Origin: Deltaproteobacteria bacterium
Lineage (GTDB): Bacteria > Desulfobacterota > BSN033 > UBA1163
Direction of reading: 5' to 3'
Length of the DNA stretch: 38,270 nucleotides
Assembly: GCA_020059605.1 (NCBI GenBank)
Contig: JAGVBT010000139.1
Span: 1-38,270 of the forward strand
In this document: in pieces, positions 15,916 to 24,275 of the stretch
Layout of the letters: the number at the start of each line of letters is the position of its first letter
Position numbering within the stretch: position 1 is the stretch's first letter
Translations under genes and position numbers: made by a program
Notes under the pieces: model-generated
The model's input: the letters and a program-made list of their open reading frames with translations, nothing else
Databases searched by the model: none
What the model was told of the DNA's origin: nothing

Positions 15916-17403
15916 ATGGAAGGTATGGAGAAGGTGGCAAAAAAACCGATTAAGATAACGGATACAACCTTCAGGGATGGTCATCAATCCAATCTGGCAA
16001 CGCGAATGAGGGTAGAGGACATGGTCCCGATTGCTGAAGAGATGGACCAGGTGGGATTTCATTCCGTTGAGGTATGGGGAGGGGCGACCTACGATGTCTG
16101 CCACCGTTTTTTAGGAGAGGATCCCTGGGAGAGAGTTAGGATTTTAAAGAAACGGATGCCCAAAACGCCCTTCCAGATGCTTCTTCGGGGCCAGAATCTG
16201 GTCGGTTATCGTCACTATGCCGACGACCTGGTGGAGGGATTTGTAGAGAAATGTGCGGAAGTGGGTATAGACATTTTTCGAGTTTTTGATGCGGTCAATG
16301 ACGAGCGTAACTTTGAAACCGCCTTTAAGGTTATCAAGCGCTGTGGAAAGCATATCCAGGGCACCATCTGTTACTCTCTGACCGAGACACGGATGGGAGG
16401 GCCCATCTACAATATTAACTATTATCTTGAAAAGGCAAAGATACTGGAGGATATGGGGGCAGATTCGCTCTGCATTAAAGATATGGCCGCACTTATTGCA
16501 CCCTATGATGCCTATGATCTGGTCAAGGGGCTGAAAAAAACCGTGAAGATTCCGATTCAACTTCACACACATTATACGAGCGGAATGGGCACGATGACGT
16601 ATCTGAAGGCGATTGAAGCTGGAGTGGATGTCGTTGATACTGCGCTTGCTCCTTTTGCCCTCCGCTCTTCACAGCCCGCTGTGGAACCTCTTCTTGTGGC
16701 CCTTCAGGGAACGCCCTGGGATCCCAGCCTTGACCTTTCAACGCTTCTTAAATTAGGGGAATATTTAGAGACCATCGCCCCTAAATACCGTGACTTTCTG
16801 GATACGACAAAGATGTCTGTGATTGATACCGGAGTGCTAAAACATCAAATTCCAGGAGGGATGATCTCGAACATGGTGGGCCAGCTTAAACAGCAAAATG
16901 CCATCCACAGGATTTCAGAGGTCTATGCGGAACTACCCCAGACCCGAAAGGACCTCGGATATCCTCCGCTCGTGACACCGACTTCGCAGATCGTGGGGGT
17001 TCAGGCCGTGCTTAATGTTCTGTTCGGTCGGTATAAGATGGTCTCGAAAGAGACACAGGACTATGTCTTTGGTCTCTATGGAAAGCCTCCTGTTCCAATA
17101 TCGGATGAAGTCAAGAAGACGGTGCTCAAGGGATATAAGAAGGGGAAAGAGCCGATCACATGCCGTCCGGCGGATGTTATTGAGCCGGAGTTAGAGAAGG
17201 TGAAGGAAGAGTCGAAAGATCTGGCTAAAGATTTTTACGATACTTTGATTTACGCCCTTTTTCCGCAGACCGGGACGCAGTTTTTAAAGTGGAAGTATGG
17301 CCTGGAACCTGTGCCTGAAAAAGTAAAACCAAAGACCATAGAGGATGTAAAGCGGGAGGACGAGGCGATCGCTAAAGCGAGGATAGAAGCTCAGAAAAAG
17401 TAG
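15916..17403 (+). CDS. Carboxytransferase of the pyruvate carboxylase/oxaloacetate decarboxylase family, transcarboxylase 5S-like
   Basis: A 495-residue protein with a TIM-barrel HMGL-like domain (TDTTFRDGHQS at residues 16-25, LHTHYTSGMG near 215-224 supplying metal-ligand His, and CIKDMAALIAP near 185-195 with the Lys that is carboxylated in this family) and a conserved PYC/OADA domain. The C-terminus ends in a charged tail without the biotin motif AMKM. It therefore resembles the 5S subunit of methylmalonyl-CoA carboxytransferase, or a pyruvate carboxylase B subunit that uses a separate biotin carrier. It would interconvert pyruvate and oxaloacetate. AAGGAGG precedes the ATG. The promoter has a LacI-like operator, and mdh and fumarase follow, so it belongs to a C4-acid module. 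Confidence 0.88.
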   Translation: MEGMEKVAKKPIKITDTTFRDGHQSNLATRMRVEDMVPIAEEMDQVGFHSVEVWGGATYDVCHRFLGEDPWERVRILKKRMPKTPFQMLLRGQNLVGYRHYADDLVEGFVEKCAEVGIDIFRVFDAVNDERNFETAFKVIKRCGKHIQGTICYSLTETRMGGPIYNINYYLEKAKILEDMGADSLCIKDMAALIAPYDAYDLVKGLKKTVKIPIQLHTHYTSGMGTMTYLKAIEAGVDVVDTALAPFALRSSQPAVEPLLVALQGTPWDPSLDLSTLLKLGEYLETIAPKYRDFLDTTKMSVIDTGVLKHQIPGGMISNMVGQLKQQNAIHRISEVYAELPQTRKDLGYPPLVTPTSQIVGVQAVLNVLFGRYKMVSKETQDYVFGLYGKPPVPISDEVKKTVLKGYKKGKEPITCRPADVIEPELEKVKEESKDLAKDFYDTLIYALFPQTGTQFLKWKYGLEPVPEKVKPKTIEDVKREDEAIAKARIEAQKK

Positions 17404-17414
17404 CCAAGGGGAGG

Positions 17415-17440
17415 GGAGAGGTCCAAAGCAGGGCCTCTCC
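17415..17440 (+). terminator. Stem-loop between the carboxytransferase gene and the LacI-family gene
   Basis: GGAGAGGTC (17415-17423) pairs with GGCCTCTCC (17432-17440), nine pairs including one G-T, around an eight-base loop. The following TGCCTTTAATT is a poor U run, so this may be an attenuating structure rather than a full terminator. Confidence 0.45.
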
Positions 17441-17458
17441 TGCCTTTAATTCAAAGAG

Positions 17459-18520
17459 ATGAATAAAAAGGTCAATATTAAAGATATTGCCAGAATTGCC
17501 AAAGTCTCGCATACAACTGTTTCAAGAGCCCTCAATAACAAATCCCGCATTCGTTGTGAAACTAAAGAGAAGATCCTCCAAATCGCAAAAGAGTTAGGTT
17601 ATCGGCCCGATTTCATCGCCAGAAGTTTGGTGATGAAGCGGACAAAGACTCTGGGTCTTGTAATAACAAATATTGCCAACCCTTTTTATACCGAATTGGC
17701 CCAGGGAATAGAGAAGACAGCCACCAGGTTGGGATATAGTATCATCTTCTGCAGCACCCAGTCCGATATCTCCACTGAAAGGCAGTATATTGAAATGCTC
17801 CGAAGCAAGGGAGTGGATGGAATCGTTTTTTCCTCGGCCCATATGGAGGATCCCAATATTGTTGCATTAGCAGAGGAGGAATTCCCTATTATCCTGGTCA
17901 ATCGAAGGACCTACCATCCGGTTGTGAAGGAGAAGGTCGATTATGTCGGGGTGGATAATATCCTCGGGGGCTTTTTAGCTGTGGAACATCTGATCAGGCT
18001 TGGCCATAAGAGAATAGGGGTGATCGGCGGATCTGCCGAGTCCTCGGTTGGTCTCGAACGTCTCGAAGGCGGGAAAAAAGCGCTTGAGACCTATGGATTG
18101 GAGCAAAGGGACGATTTTTTTTTCGAAGGAAATTTTTTAAAGAAGTCGGGTTATGAGAAGGGGAAACAATTTCTTAAGATATCGGATCTCCCGACCGCTA
18201 TCTTCGCGGCCAATGATTACATGGCATTGGGGGTGTACCAGGCGCTTCATGAAGAGCGGTTTAGAATACCGGAGGATGTAGCCTTGATCGGATTCAACGA
18301 CATCGAATTTTCTTCCATGAAGGGAATCGAGTTGACCACGATCGGCCAAAAAAAATTTGAGATGGGCGCCATCGCCGTTGAAATGCTGGTGGAAAAGATC
18401 GGACAGGGCGACAGCAAGGTTTCGGCGAGAGAAATCCTCCTCATGCCGGAACTGATCATCCGGAGGACCTGCGGGTTTCATTTGAAGGGGTATCAACTGG
18501 AGTCGCAAGTTCAGGTCTAG
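17459..18520 (+). CDS. LacI-family transcriptional regulator
   Basis: A 353-residue regulator of normal length: an N-terminal LacI helix-turn-helix (NIKDIARIAKVSHTTVSRAL) with the hinge helix region ending in RSLVMKRTKTLGL, then a periplasmic-binding-protein-like sensor domain beginning ITNIANPFYTELAQG, with GFNDIEF and TTIGQKKFEMG near the end. Its gene lies between the carboxytransferase gene and mdh, both of which have LacI-like palindromes at their promoters, so it is the likely local repressor. The effector is unknown; a pathway acid such as malate or fumarate would be a guess. The ATG has only a weak ribosome site. Confidence 0.92.
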   Translation: MNKKVNIKDIARIAKVSHTTVSRALNNKSRIRCETKEKILQIAKELGYRPDFIARSLVMKRTKTLGLVITNIANPFYTELAQGIEKTATRLGYSIIFCSTQSDISTERQYIEMLRSKGVDGIVFSSAHMEDPNIVALAEEEFPIILVNRRTYHPVVKEKVDYVGVDNILGGFLAVEHLIRLGHKRIGVIGGSAESSVGLERLEGGKKALETYGLEQRDDFFFEGNFLKKSGYEKGKQFLKISDLPTAIFAANDYMALGVYQALHEERFRIPEDVALIGFNDIEFSSMKGIELTTIGQKKFEMGAIAVEMLVEKIGQGDSKVSAREILLMPELIIRRTCGFHLKGYQLESQVQV

Positions 18521-18557
18521 GTTAGGGCTAAGGTTACGAAGCCCGTTTCGTCATTCG

Positions 18558-18639
18558 GTAACGGTTACGTTTAAAAGAATTAAACACGACAGACGTTGCC
18601 TTTTATAGACGATACGGGCATCGTTACCATTACCGTTAA
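18558..18639 (+). promoter_or_regulatory. mdh control region with two LacI-like sites
   Basis: Site A is GTAACGGTTAC (18558-18568), a five-base inverted repeat around a central G. Site B is TTACCGTTAA (18630-18639), one base away from the TTAACGTTAA core of the operator at 15846-15861. Between them lies a possible promoter, TAAACA (18581-18586) and TATAGA (18604-18609), spaced by 17 bases. Sites on both sides of a promoter would allow repression by looping or roadblock. Confidence 0.55.
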
Positions 18640-19635
<996 letters not shown>

Positions 19636-19652
19636 TTAAGGGTTTAAGGAGC

Positions 19653-19774
19653 GTCCTGCTTTGCAGGACTTGAGGATCGGACTTCGGCCTTGAGGATTAA
19701 GGCGAAAATGAAGACTCTGCCTCAAGCGAAGCGTTCCTCAAACGGAGTGCTCCTAAAGCGGAGCGATCCTTGAC
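19653..19774 (+). repeat. Intergenic repeat, family A copy 1, with leading hairpin
   Basis: A perfect hairpin GTCCTGC-TTT-GCAGGAC (19653-19669) is followed by a stretch with ACTTCGGCCTTGAGG, AAGGC, CCTCAAGCGAAGCG and AAGCGGAGCGATCCT. The same pieces in the same order recur at 24163-24274. It fills the gap between mdh and the fumarase alpha gene. Confidence 0.7.
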
Positions 19775-19789
19775 CGAAAGAAGGAAAAG

Positions 19790-20629
19790 ATGCGAGAGAT
19801 TGATGTCAAACTGATCACGGAAAAAGTGAAAGACCTCTGCATGGAGGCGAACACCGACCTGGGAGGGGATGTGCTTGAGGCCTTTGATCGGGCCATCGAG
19901 AAGGAAGAATCTCCTCTTGGTGTGGAGATATTGAAGGAGTTGAAGGAGAATGCCCGAATTGCAAGGGACGAAAGAGTGGCCATCTGCCAGGATACGGGTT
20001 TTGCAGTAGTCTTCATTGAATTGGGACAGGATGTTCATTTGATTGGAGGAGACCTGAAAGAGGCCATCTTTGAGGGAGTCCGTCAGGGATACCGGGACGG
20101 GTATCTCAGAAAGTCGATCTGCCATCCTTTCACCCGGGCCAATACCGGCGACAATACTCCCGCCATTGTTCATACGGAGATTGTTCCGGGAGACCGGGTC
20201 GGGATCACGGTTGCCCCCAAAGGAGGCGGCAGCGAGAATATGAGCCGGGTGGTGATGCTTACCCCGTCGGACGGAATCTCGGGAATCAAACGATATGTGG
20301 TCCAGAGGGTGAAGGAGTCAGGGTCGAATCCCTGTCCCCCGACGATTGTGGGAGTGGGAATCGGAGGGACATTTGAACTGGCTGCGTTTCTTGCAAAGAA
20401 GAGTTTACTCAGACCGTTGGAAAGCAAAAATCCAGACCCAGAACTGGATCAATTGGAATTTGAGATATTAACCGAGATTAATAAACTCGGAATCGGACCA
20501 CAGGGTTTGGGAGGGCGAACCACCTCGCTGGCGGTTCACATCTTGATGATGCCGTGCCACATCGCCAGTTTGCCACTGGCAGTCAATATCCAGTGCCATG
20601 CCCAGAGACATAAAGAGGCAGTGATTTAG
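19790..20629 (+). CDS. Fumarase class I, alpha subunit (N-terminal half)
   Basis: This 279-residue protein corresponds to the N-terminal, Fe-S-binding half of class I fumarases. CQDTG (Cys66), GGGSENMSR, a cysteine in NPCPPTIVGVGIGG (about residue 182) and a Cys in the C-terminal IQCHAQRH are all present; three cysteines of this type hold the [4Fe-4S] cluster. Together with the beta subunit 93 bp downstream it hydrates fumarate to malate. Split two-subunit fumarases are usual in anaerobes and archaea. AAGGAAAAG precedes the ATG. With mdh and the fumarate reductase proteins it connects oxaloacetate to succinate. The related L(+)-tartrate dehydratase alpha subunit is an alternative, made less likely by the mdh neighbour. 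Confidence 0.9.
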   Translation: MREIDVKLITEKVKDLCMEANTDLGGDVLEAFDRAIEKEESPLGVEILKELKENARIARDERVAICQDTGFAVVFIELGQDVHLIGGDLKEAIFEGVRQGYRDGYLRKSICHPFTRANTGDNTPAIVHTEIVPGDRVGITVAPKGGGSENMSRVVMLTPSDGISGIKRYVVQRVKESGSNPCPPTIVGVGIGGTFELAAFLAKKSLLRPLESKNPDPELDQLEFEILTEINKLGIGPQGLGGRTTSLAVHILMMPCHIASLPLAVNIQCHAQRHKEAVI

Positions 20630-20631
20630 GG

Positions 20632-20708
20632 AGATGGGGAGGTTGGGCGATGGGGAGAAAAAAATTATTAACACCCCATCTCCCAATCCCCCTATCTCCC
20701 CATCTTTT
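20632..20708 (+). repeat. Large palindrome between fumarase subunit genes
   Basis: The segment GATGGGGAGGTTGGGCGATG is mirrored by CCCCATCTCCCAATCCCC and CTATCTCCCCATC after an A/T-rich loop. It would form a long hairpin in the message between the two subunit genes. It has no coding content and ends about 15 bases before the beta-subunit start. Confidence 0.65.
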
Positions 20709-20722
20709 AACATGGAGGATTT

Positions 20723-21280
20723 ATGACTCAGCCCATTCGTTTGACAACCCCTCTGAGCAATGAGGATGTGGAAAAATTAAAGATTGGAAATCGGGTTCTG
20801 ATCAATGGGGTGATCTTTACGGGAAGGGATGCGGCGCATAAAAGACTCTCTGATCTTTTAAAAGAAGGGAAAGAACTTCCTTTTGACATTCGGGGTCAAA
20901 TTATATATTATGTCGGTCCGACTCCCGCAAGACCCGGACAGGTCTTCGGGTCGGCCGGTCCTACAACCAGTTACCGAATGGATGCTTATGCTCCCGCTTT
21001 GATTCAGAAAGGCCTGAAGGGGATGATCGGAAAGGGCATGCGATCCGATGCGGTCAAAGAAGCAATGAAGAAGCACCAAGCGGTCTACTTTGCCGCCACC
21101 GGAGGCGCAGGAGCCCTTCTGGCCAAAAGGGTGAAGAAAGCAGAAGTGGTGGCTTATGAAGATCTTGGTCCGGAGGCGATTCGGAGACTGGAAGTTGAAG
21201 ACTTACCTGTGATTGTCATCAATGATGTTCGAGGAAACGACCTCTATATTGAAGGGGAGAAAACATATCGTAAAGGTTGA
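20723..21280 (+). CDS. Fumarase class I, beta subunit (C-terminal half)
   Basis: A 185-residue protein matching the C-terminal half of class I fumarase: TGRDAAHKRLSDLL, IIYYVGPTPARPGQVFGSAG with PTTSYRMDAYAP, GMIGKGMRSDAV and YFAATGGAGALLAKRVK. It completes the active site with the alpha subunit encoded just upstream. TGGAGG precedes the ATG by a suitable distance. The intercistronic hairpin may affect relative expression of the two subunits. As for the alpha subunit, tartrate dehydratase is a related family, but the neighbours favour fumarase. Confidence 0.9.
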   Translation: MTQPIRLTTPLSNEDVEKLKIGNRVLINGVIFTGRDAAHKRLSDLLKEGKELPFDIRGQIIYYVGPTPARPGQVFGSAGPTTSYRMDAYAPALIQKGLKGMIGKGMRSDAVKEAMKKHQAVYFAATGGAGALLAKRVKKAEVVAYEDLGPEAIRRLEVEDLPVIVINDVRGNDLYIEGEKTYRKG

Positions 21281-21385
21281 GATTCAGGTTTAGAAAAATT
21301 CCTTTTATTTAAACTTCGTTTTCACTCGCCTTGTCAACAGAGATGTTTTAAAATTTAGTTGTAAGCGTATTTTAGGAGAACGTTC

Positions 21386-21799
21386 ATGAAAATTGAACTT
21401 ACACGTGAGAAAGTTCACAACGAATTTGCGAAGAAGGTGGAGTTGATCAGCGGACAGAACCTCTTTGCCTGTTATCAATGCGGAAATTGTACGGCCGGTT
21501 GCCCGGTGGCCTTTGCCATGGAGGTCGGTCCTCACGAGGTCATCCGTTATACGCTCCTCGGTCTGGAAGAAGAGGCTCTTGCGGTCAATACCTTCTGGCT
21601 CTGCGCCTCCTGCCTCCAGTGCACTTCGAGGTGTCCCAAGGGGATCGATATCGCCAGAGTGATGGATGCCCTCAGGATGGTCATTCTGAGAAAGAAGGAC
21701 CGGAAGGATCATATCCATGTTTCAGAATTCCAGGAAGGATTTCTGGAAAAGGTTCCGCAGATTGCATTTATCAGTGGTTTCAGGAAATTCCTTTCATAA
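21386..21799 (+). CDS. HdrC-like [4Fe-4S] protein, module 1
   Basis: A 137-residue soluble protein with two cysteine sets: CYQCGNCTAGCP (about residues 30-41) and CASCLQCTSRCP (about 72-83). This is the HdrC arrangement, in which two [4Fe-4S] clusters carry electrons between HdrA and HdrB. It is somewhat shorter than typical HdrC. TAGGAGAACG precedes the ATG. It opens the first of two Hdr modules; hdrB follows after a palindromic repeat. A 105-bp gap separates it from the fumarase beta gene, with a weak promoter-like TTGTCA at 21331. Confidence 0.88.
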   Translation: MKIELTREKVHNEFAKKVELISGQNLFACYQCGNCTAGCPVAFAMEVGPHEVIRYTLLGLEEEALAVNTFWLCASCLQCTSRCPKGIDIARVMDALRMVILRKKDRKDHIHVSEFQEGFLEKVPQIAFISGFRKFLS

Positions 21800-21828
21800 T
21801 AGAAAAGAGTATAGAGTAGGACATTTTA

Positions 21829-21967
21829 AATCCGAAGCACGAAATACGAAATTCGAAACAAGCACGAATGTTCAACATACAAATGATCCAAACAAAGAAA
21901 AACTGTTTTGAATCTTTGATTTAGGATTTGTTTCGGATTTCGATATTCGAATTTCGTATTTTAGGAG
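21829..21967 (+). repeat. Intergenic palindromic repeat, family B copy 1
   Basis: AAATCCGAAGCACGAAATAC and ATTCGAAAC at the left are roughly complementary to GTTTCGGATTTCGATATTCG and AATTTCGTATTTTA at the right, giving a long imperfect hairpin. A second copy lies at 32695-32827. Each copy sits just upstream of an Fe-S protein gene. Confidence 0.75.
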
Positions 21968-21972
21968 TATTT

Positions 21973-22842
21973 ATGGATTATCTCTATTTCCCTGGCTGCA
22001 CCCTCTATACCAAAGCTAAGAATTTTGATCAGACGGCCCGGGACTGTTCCCTTCTCCTCGGATTCCAACTGAAAGAACTTCCGAACTGGACCTGCTGCGG
22101 AGCCACTTTCCCGCTGGCTACCGACAATATCATGGCCCTTCTCCCGCCTTCAAGAATATTGGCGAGAGCGAGGGAGGAAGGGACTACGCTAACTACCCTC
22201 TGTTCCGTCTGCTTCAATGTGATCAAGCGGACGAATCGATTGATTCGGAACGACGGAGACAAGCGGGATACGATCAATAACTTTATGGAGACGAACTACC
22301 AGGGCGACCTCCGTGTCCTTCACTACCTGGAGATCCTGAAACAGGATGTGGGGTTTCCCCGGATACAGGAAAAAATGAAGAAACCCCTGACCGGACTGAA
22401 GGCGGCTCCCTACTATGGATGCATGCTCCTGCGGCCTTTTGAAGAGATGGAGTTCGACGATAAAGAGAAGCCAACCTTGTTTGAAGGGTTCCTGGAGGCC
22501 ATGGGCGCAGAGGCAATCGATTTTCCTTATAAAATCGAATGCTGCGGGTCTTTTCAGTCCGTGGGATCGCCTGAAGTGGCCACCGAATGCGGCTATAAGA
22601 TTCTGGGCTCTGCCGTTAAAAACGGGGCGGAGGTTGTCGTCTCAACCTGCCCGTTGTGCACCTTTAACATCGACCATAAACAGGCCGACATCAAACAGAA
22701 ATATCTGGACTTTAAACCCATTCCGGTGCTCTATTTCACCCAGCTTCTGGGGATCGCCATGGGACTGGATTATCAAACCCTCGGATTCGGGCAAAACTTT
22801 GTGGATCCTTTACCGCTCTTAAAGGGAAAAGGTTTTATCTAA
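21973..22842 (+). CDS. HdrB-like protein with two CCG domains, module 1
   Basis: A 289-residue protein carrying both CCG (cysteine-rich) domains of HdrB: FPGC, then NWTCCGA and CSVC in the first; YYGC, then IECCGSF and CPLC in the second. In HdrB these hold two noncubane [4Fe-4S] clusters that reduce a disulfide. Both sets are complete here. I chose the ATG at 21973, after TTAGGAG; an upstream in-frame start at 21928 would translate part of the repeat. It reads almost directly into the HdrA gene (one base between). The true disulfide or other electron acceptor is unknown, as this organism type usually lacks coenzymes M and B. Confidence 0.9.
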   Translation: MDYLYFPGCTLYTKAKNFDQTARDCSLLLGFQLKELPNWTCCGATFPLATDNIMALLPPSRILARAREEGTTLTTLCSVCFNVIKRTNRLIRNDGDKRDTINNFMETNYQGDLRVLHYLEILKQDVGFPRIQEKMKKPLTGLKAAPYYGCMLLRPFEEMEFDDKEKPTLFEGFLEAMGAEAIDFPYKIECCGSFQSVGSPEVATECGYKILGSAVKNGAEVVVSTCPLCTFNIDHKQADIKQKYLDFKPIPVLYFTQLLGIAMGLDYQTLGFGQNFVDPLPLLKGKGFI

Positions 22843-22843
22843 G

Positions 22844-24154
22844 ATGAAGGAGAATGGGACATTCATCAAAAGGGCGATGGTGATCGGCGGAGGAATTGCC
22901 GGGATCTCCGCCTCCATTGACATCGGAAATGCGGGATATGATGTCATCCTGGTCGAGAAACTTCCCTCCATCGGGGGAAAGATGCTTCAACTCTCCGAGA
23001 CCTTTCCAACGCTCGATTGTGCCCAGTGCACTCTGACTCCCAAGACCGTGGAAACAGGCCAACATCCCCATATTCGGCTGCTTACCCATTCAGAGGTGGA
23101 GGGAGTGGAGGGGAAGGCCGGCGACTTTACGGTGAAGATCCGTAGAAAAGCGGCCTATGTGGACTGGGGAAAATGCACCGGCTGCGGTCTCTGCCAGGAG
23201 AAGTGCCCTTCGAAAAAACCCTCTGAATTTGAGCGGGGCATGGGCACCGGAAAAGCGATCTATACGCTTTCCCCGCAGGCCGTCCCGAACAAACCTGTCA
23301 TCAATCCTTCCGAATGCCGTTATTTTTTGGAGAAGAAATGCAGGGTCTGCGAAAAGGTCTGCCCGGTTGGAGCGATCGACTACGAACAGGAGGACCGTTT
23401 TATAGAAGAGAAGGTGGGAGCTATTATCGCCGCCGTGGGTTTTGACCTGATGCCCATGGAGACGTTCGGAGAATATGGCTACGGGGCAATTCCGGATGTG
23501 ATTGACGGCCTGGCCTTTGAAAGAATTAATTCCGCATCCGGACCGACCACGGGGCAGATCAGAAGACCTTCGGATGGAAAAGTACCTAAAGAAGTCGTCT
23601 TCATCCAGTGCACCGGTTCGAGGGATCCGGAGCGCTATATGCCCTACTGCTCACGGGTCTGCTGTATGTACACGGCTAAGCATGCCCGGCTCTACAAGCA
23701 TAAAGTCCATGACGGACAGGTCTATATCTTTTATATGGATATTCGTTCAACCGGAAAGGGATACGAGGAGTTCATCCAGCAGGGGATGGAAGAGGAGGGA
23801 ATCCTCTATCTCCGTGGAAGGGTTTCCCGGATCTTCAGGGATGGGGAAAAAGTCGCGGTCTGGGGTGTGGATACCTTGACCGGGAAGAAGGTGGAGGTCT
23901 CTGCGGATATGGTCGTCCTGGCCACGGCCATCATTCCCCAGGGAGAGGCAAAGGGGCTGGCCCAAAAATTGAGGATCCATGTCGATGATTACGGGTTCTT
24001 CACAGAGGCCGAGAGAAAACTCAGGCCCGTAGAGACCGATCGGGAAGGGATCTACATCGCGGGATGCGCACAGGGACCGAAGGATATTGCCGATGCCGTG
24101 GCTCATGCCAATGCATCAGCAAGCAAAGTGCAGGCCCTGTTTGCAAAACATTAA
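22844..24154 (+). CDS. HdrA-like flavoprotein, short form, module 1
   Basis: A 436-residue HdrA-type protein resembling QmoA in length. It has an FAD fold at residues 11-39 (AMVIGGGIAGISASIDI), the HdrA cysteine pair FPTLDCAQC (Cys59, Cys62), and two inserted clusters with CTGCGLCQEKCP (111-122) and CRYFLEKKCRVCEKVCP (158-174). It lacks the N-terminal Cys-rich HdrA domain and the C-terminal ferredoxin pair, which appear instead in the next gene. I therefore expect the two proteins to pair as a heterodimer. In Hdr complexes this subunit holds the FAD thought to split electrons between two acceptors; that role is inferred. Confidence 0.9.
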   Translation: MKENGTFIKRAMVIGGGIAGISASIDIGNAGYDVILVEKLPSIGGKMLQLSETFPTLDCAQCTLTPKTVETGQHPHIRLLTHSEVEGVEGKAGDFTVKIRRKAAYVDWGKCTGCGLCQEKCPSKKPSEFERGMGTGKAIYTLSPQAVPNKPVINPSECRYFLEKKCRVCEKVCPVGAIDYEQEDRFIEEKVGAIIAAVGFDLMPMETFGEYGYGAIPDVIDGLAFERINSASGPTTGQIRRPSDGKVPKEVVFIQCTGSRDPERYMPYCSRVCCMYTAKHARLYKHKVHDGQVYIFYMDIRSTGKGYEEFIQQGMEEEGILYLRGRVSRIFRDGEKVAVWGVDTLTGKKVEVSADMVVLATAIIPQGEAKGLAQKLRIHVDDYGFFTEAERKLRPVETDREGIYIAGCAQGPKDIADAVAHANASASKVQALFAKH

Positions 24155-24162
24155 GAATGCCG

Positions 24163-24274
24163 GAGGATAGAGGAGCGGCCTTCGGCCTTGAGGGAAAAGG
24201 CAAAAGAAGAGAGAATTTCCCTTAAGTGAAACGCTCCTCAAGCGGAGCGATCCTCGAACCTTAAGCGAAGCGAT
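24163..24274 (+). repeat. Intergenic repeat, family A copy 2
   Basis: It shares with 19653-19774 the ordered pieces CCTTCGGCCTTGAGG, AAAGGCAAAAGAAGA, CTCCTCAAGCGGAGCGATCC and AAGCGAAGCGATC. The repeat runs right up to the start codon of the long HdrA gene, which has no clear Shine-Dalgarno site of its own. Confidence 0.7.
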
Positions 24275-24275
24275 C

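Noticed and set aside
20632-20708. Intrinsic terminator between fumarase alpha and beta genes
   Set aside because: The hairpin is large but not followed by a suitable U run, and separating the two subunits of one enzyme would make little sense. I list it as a palindromic repeat.
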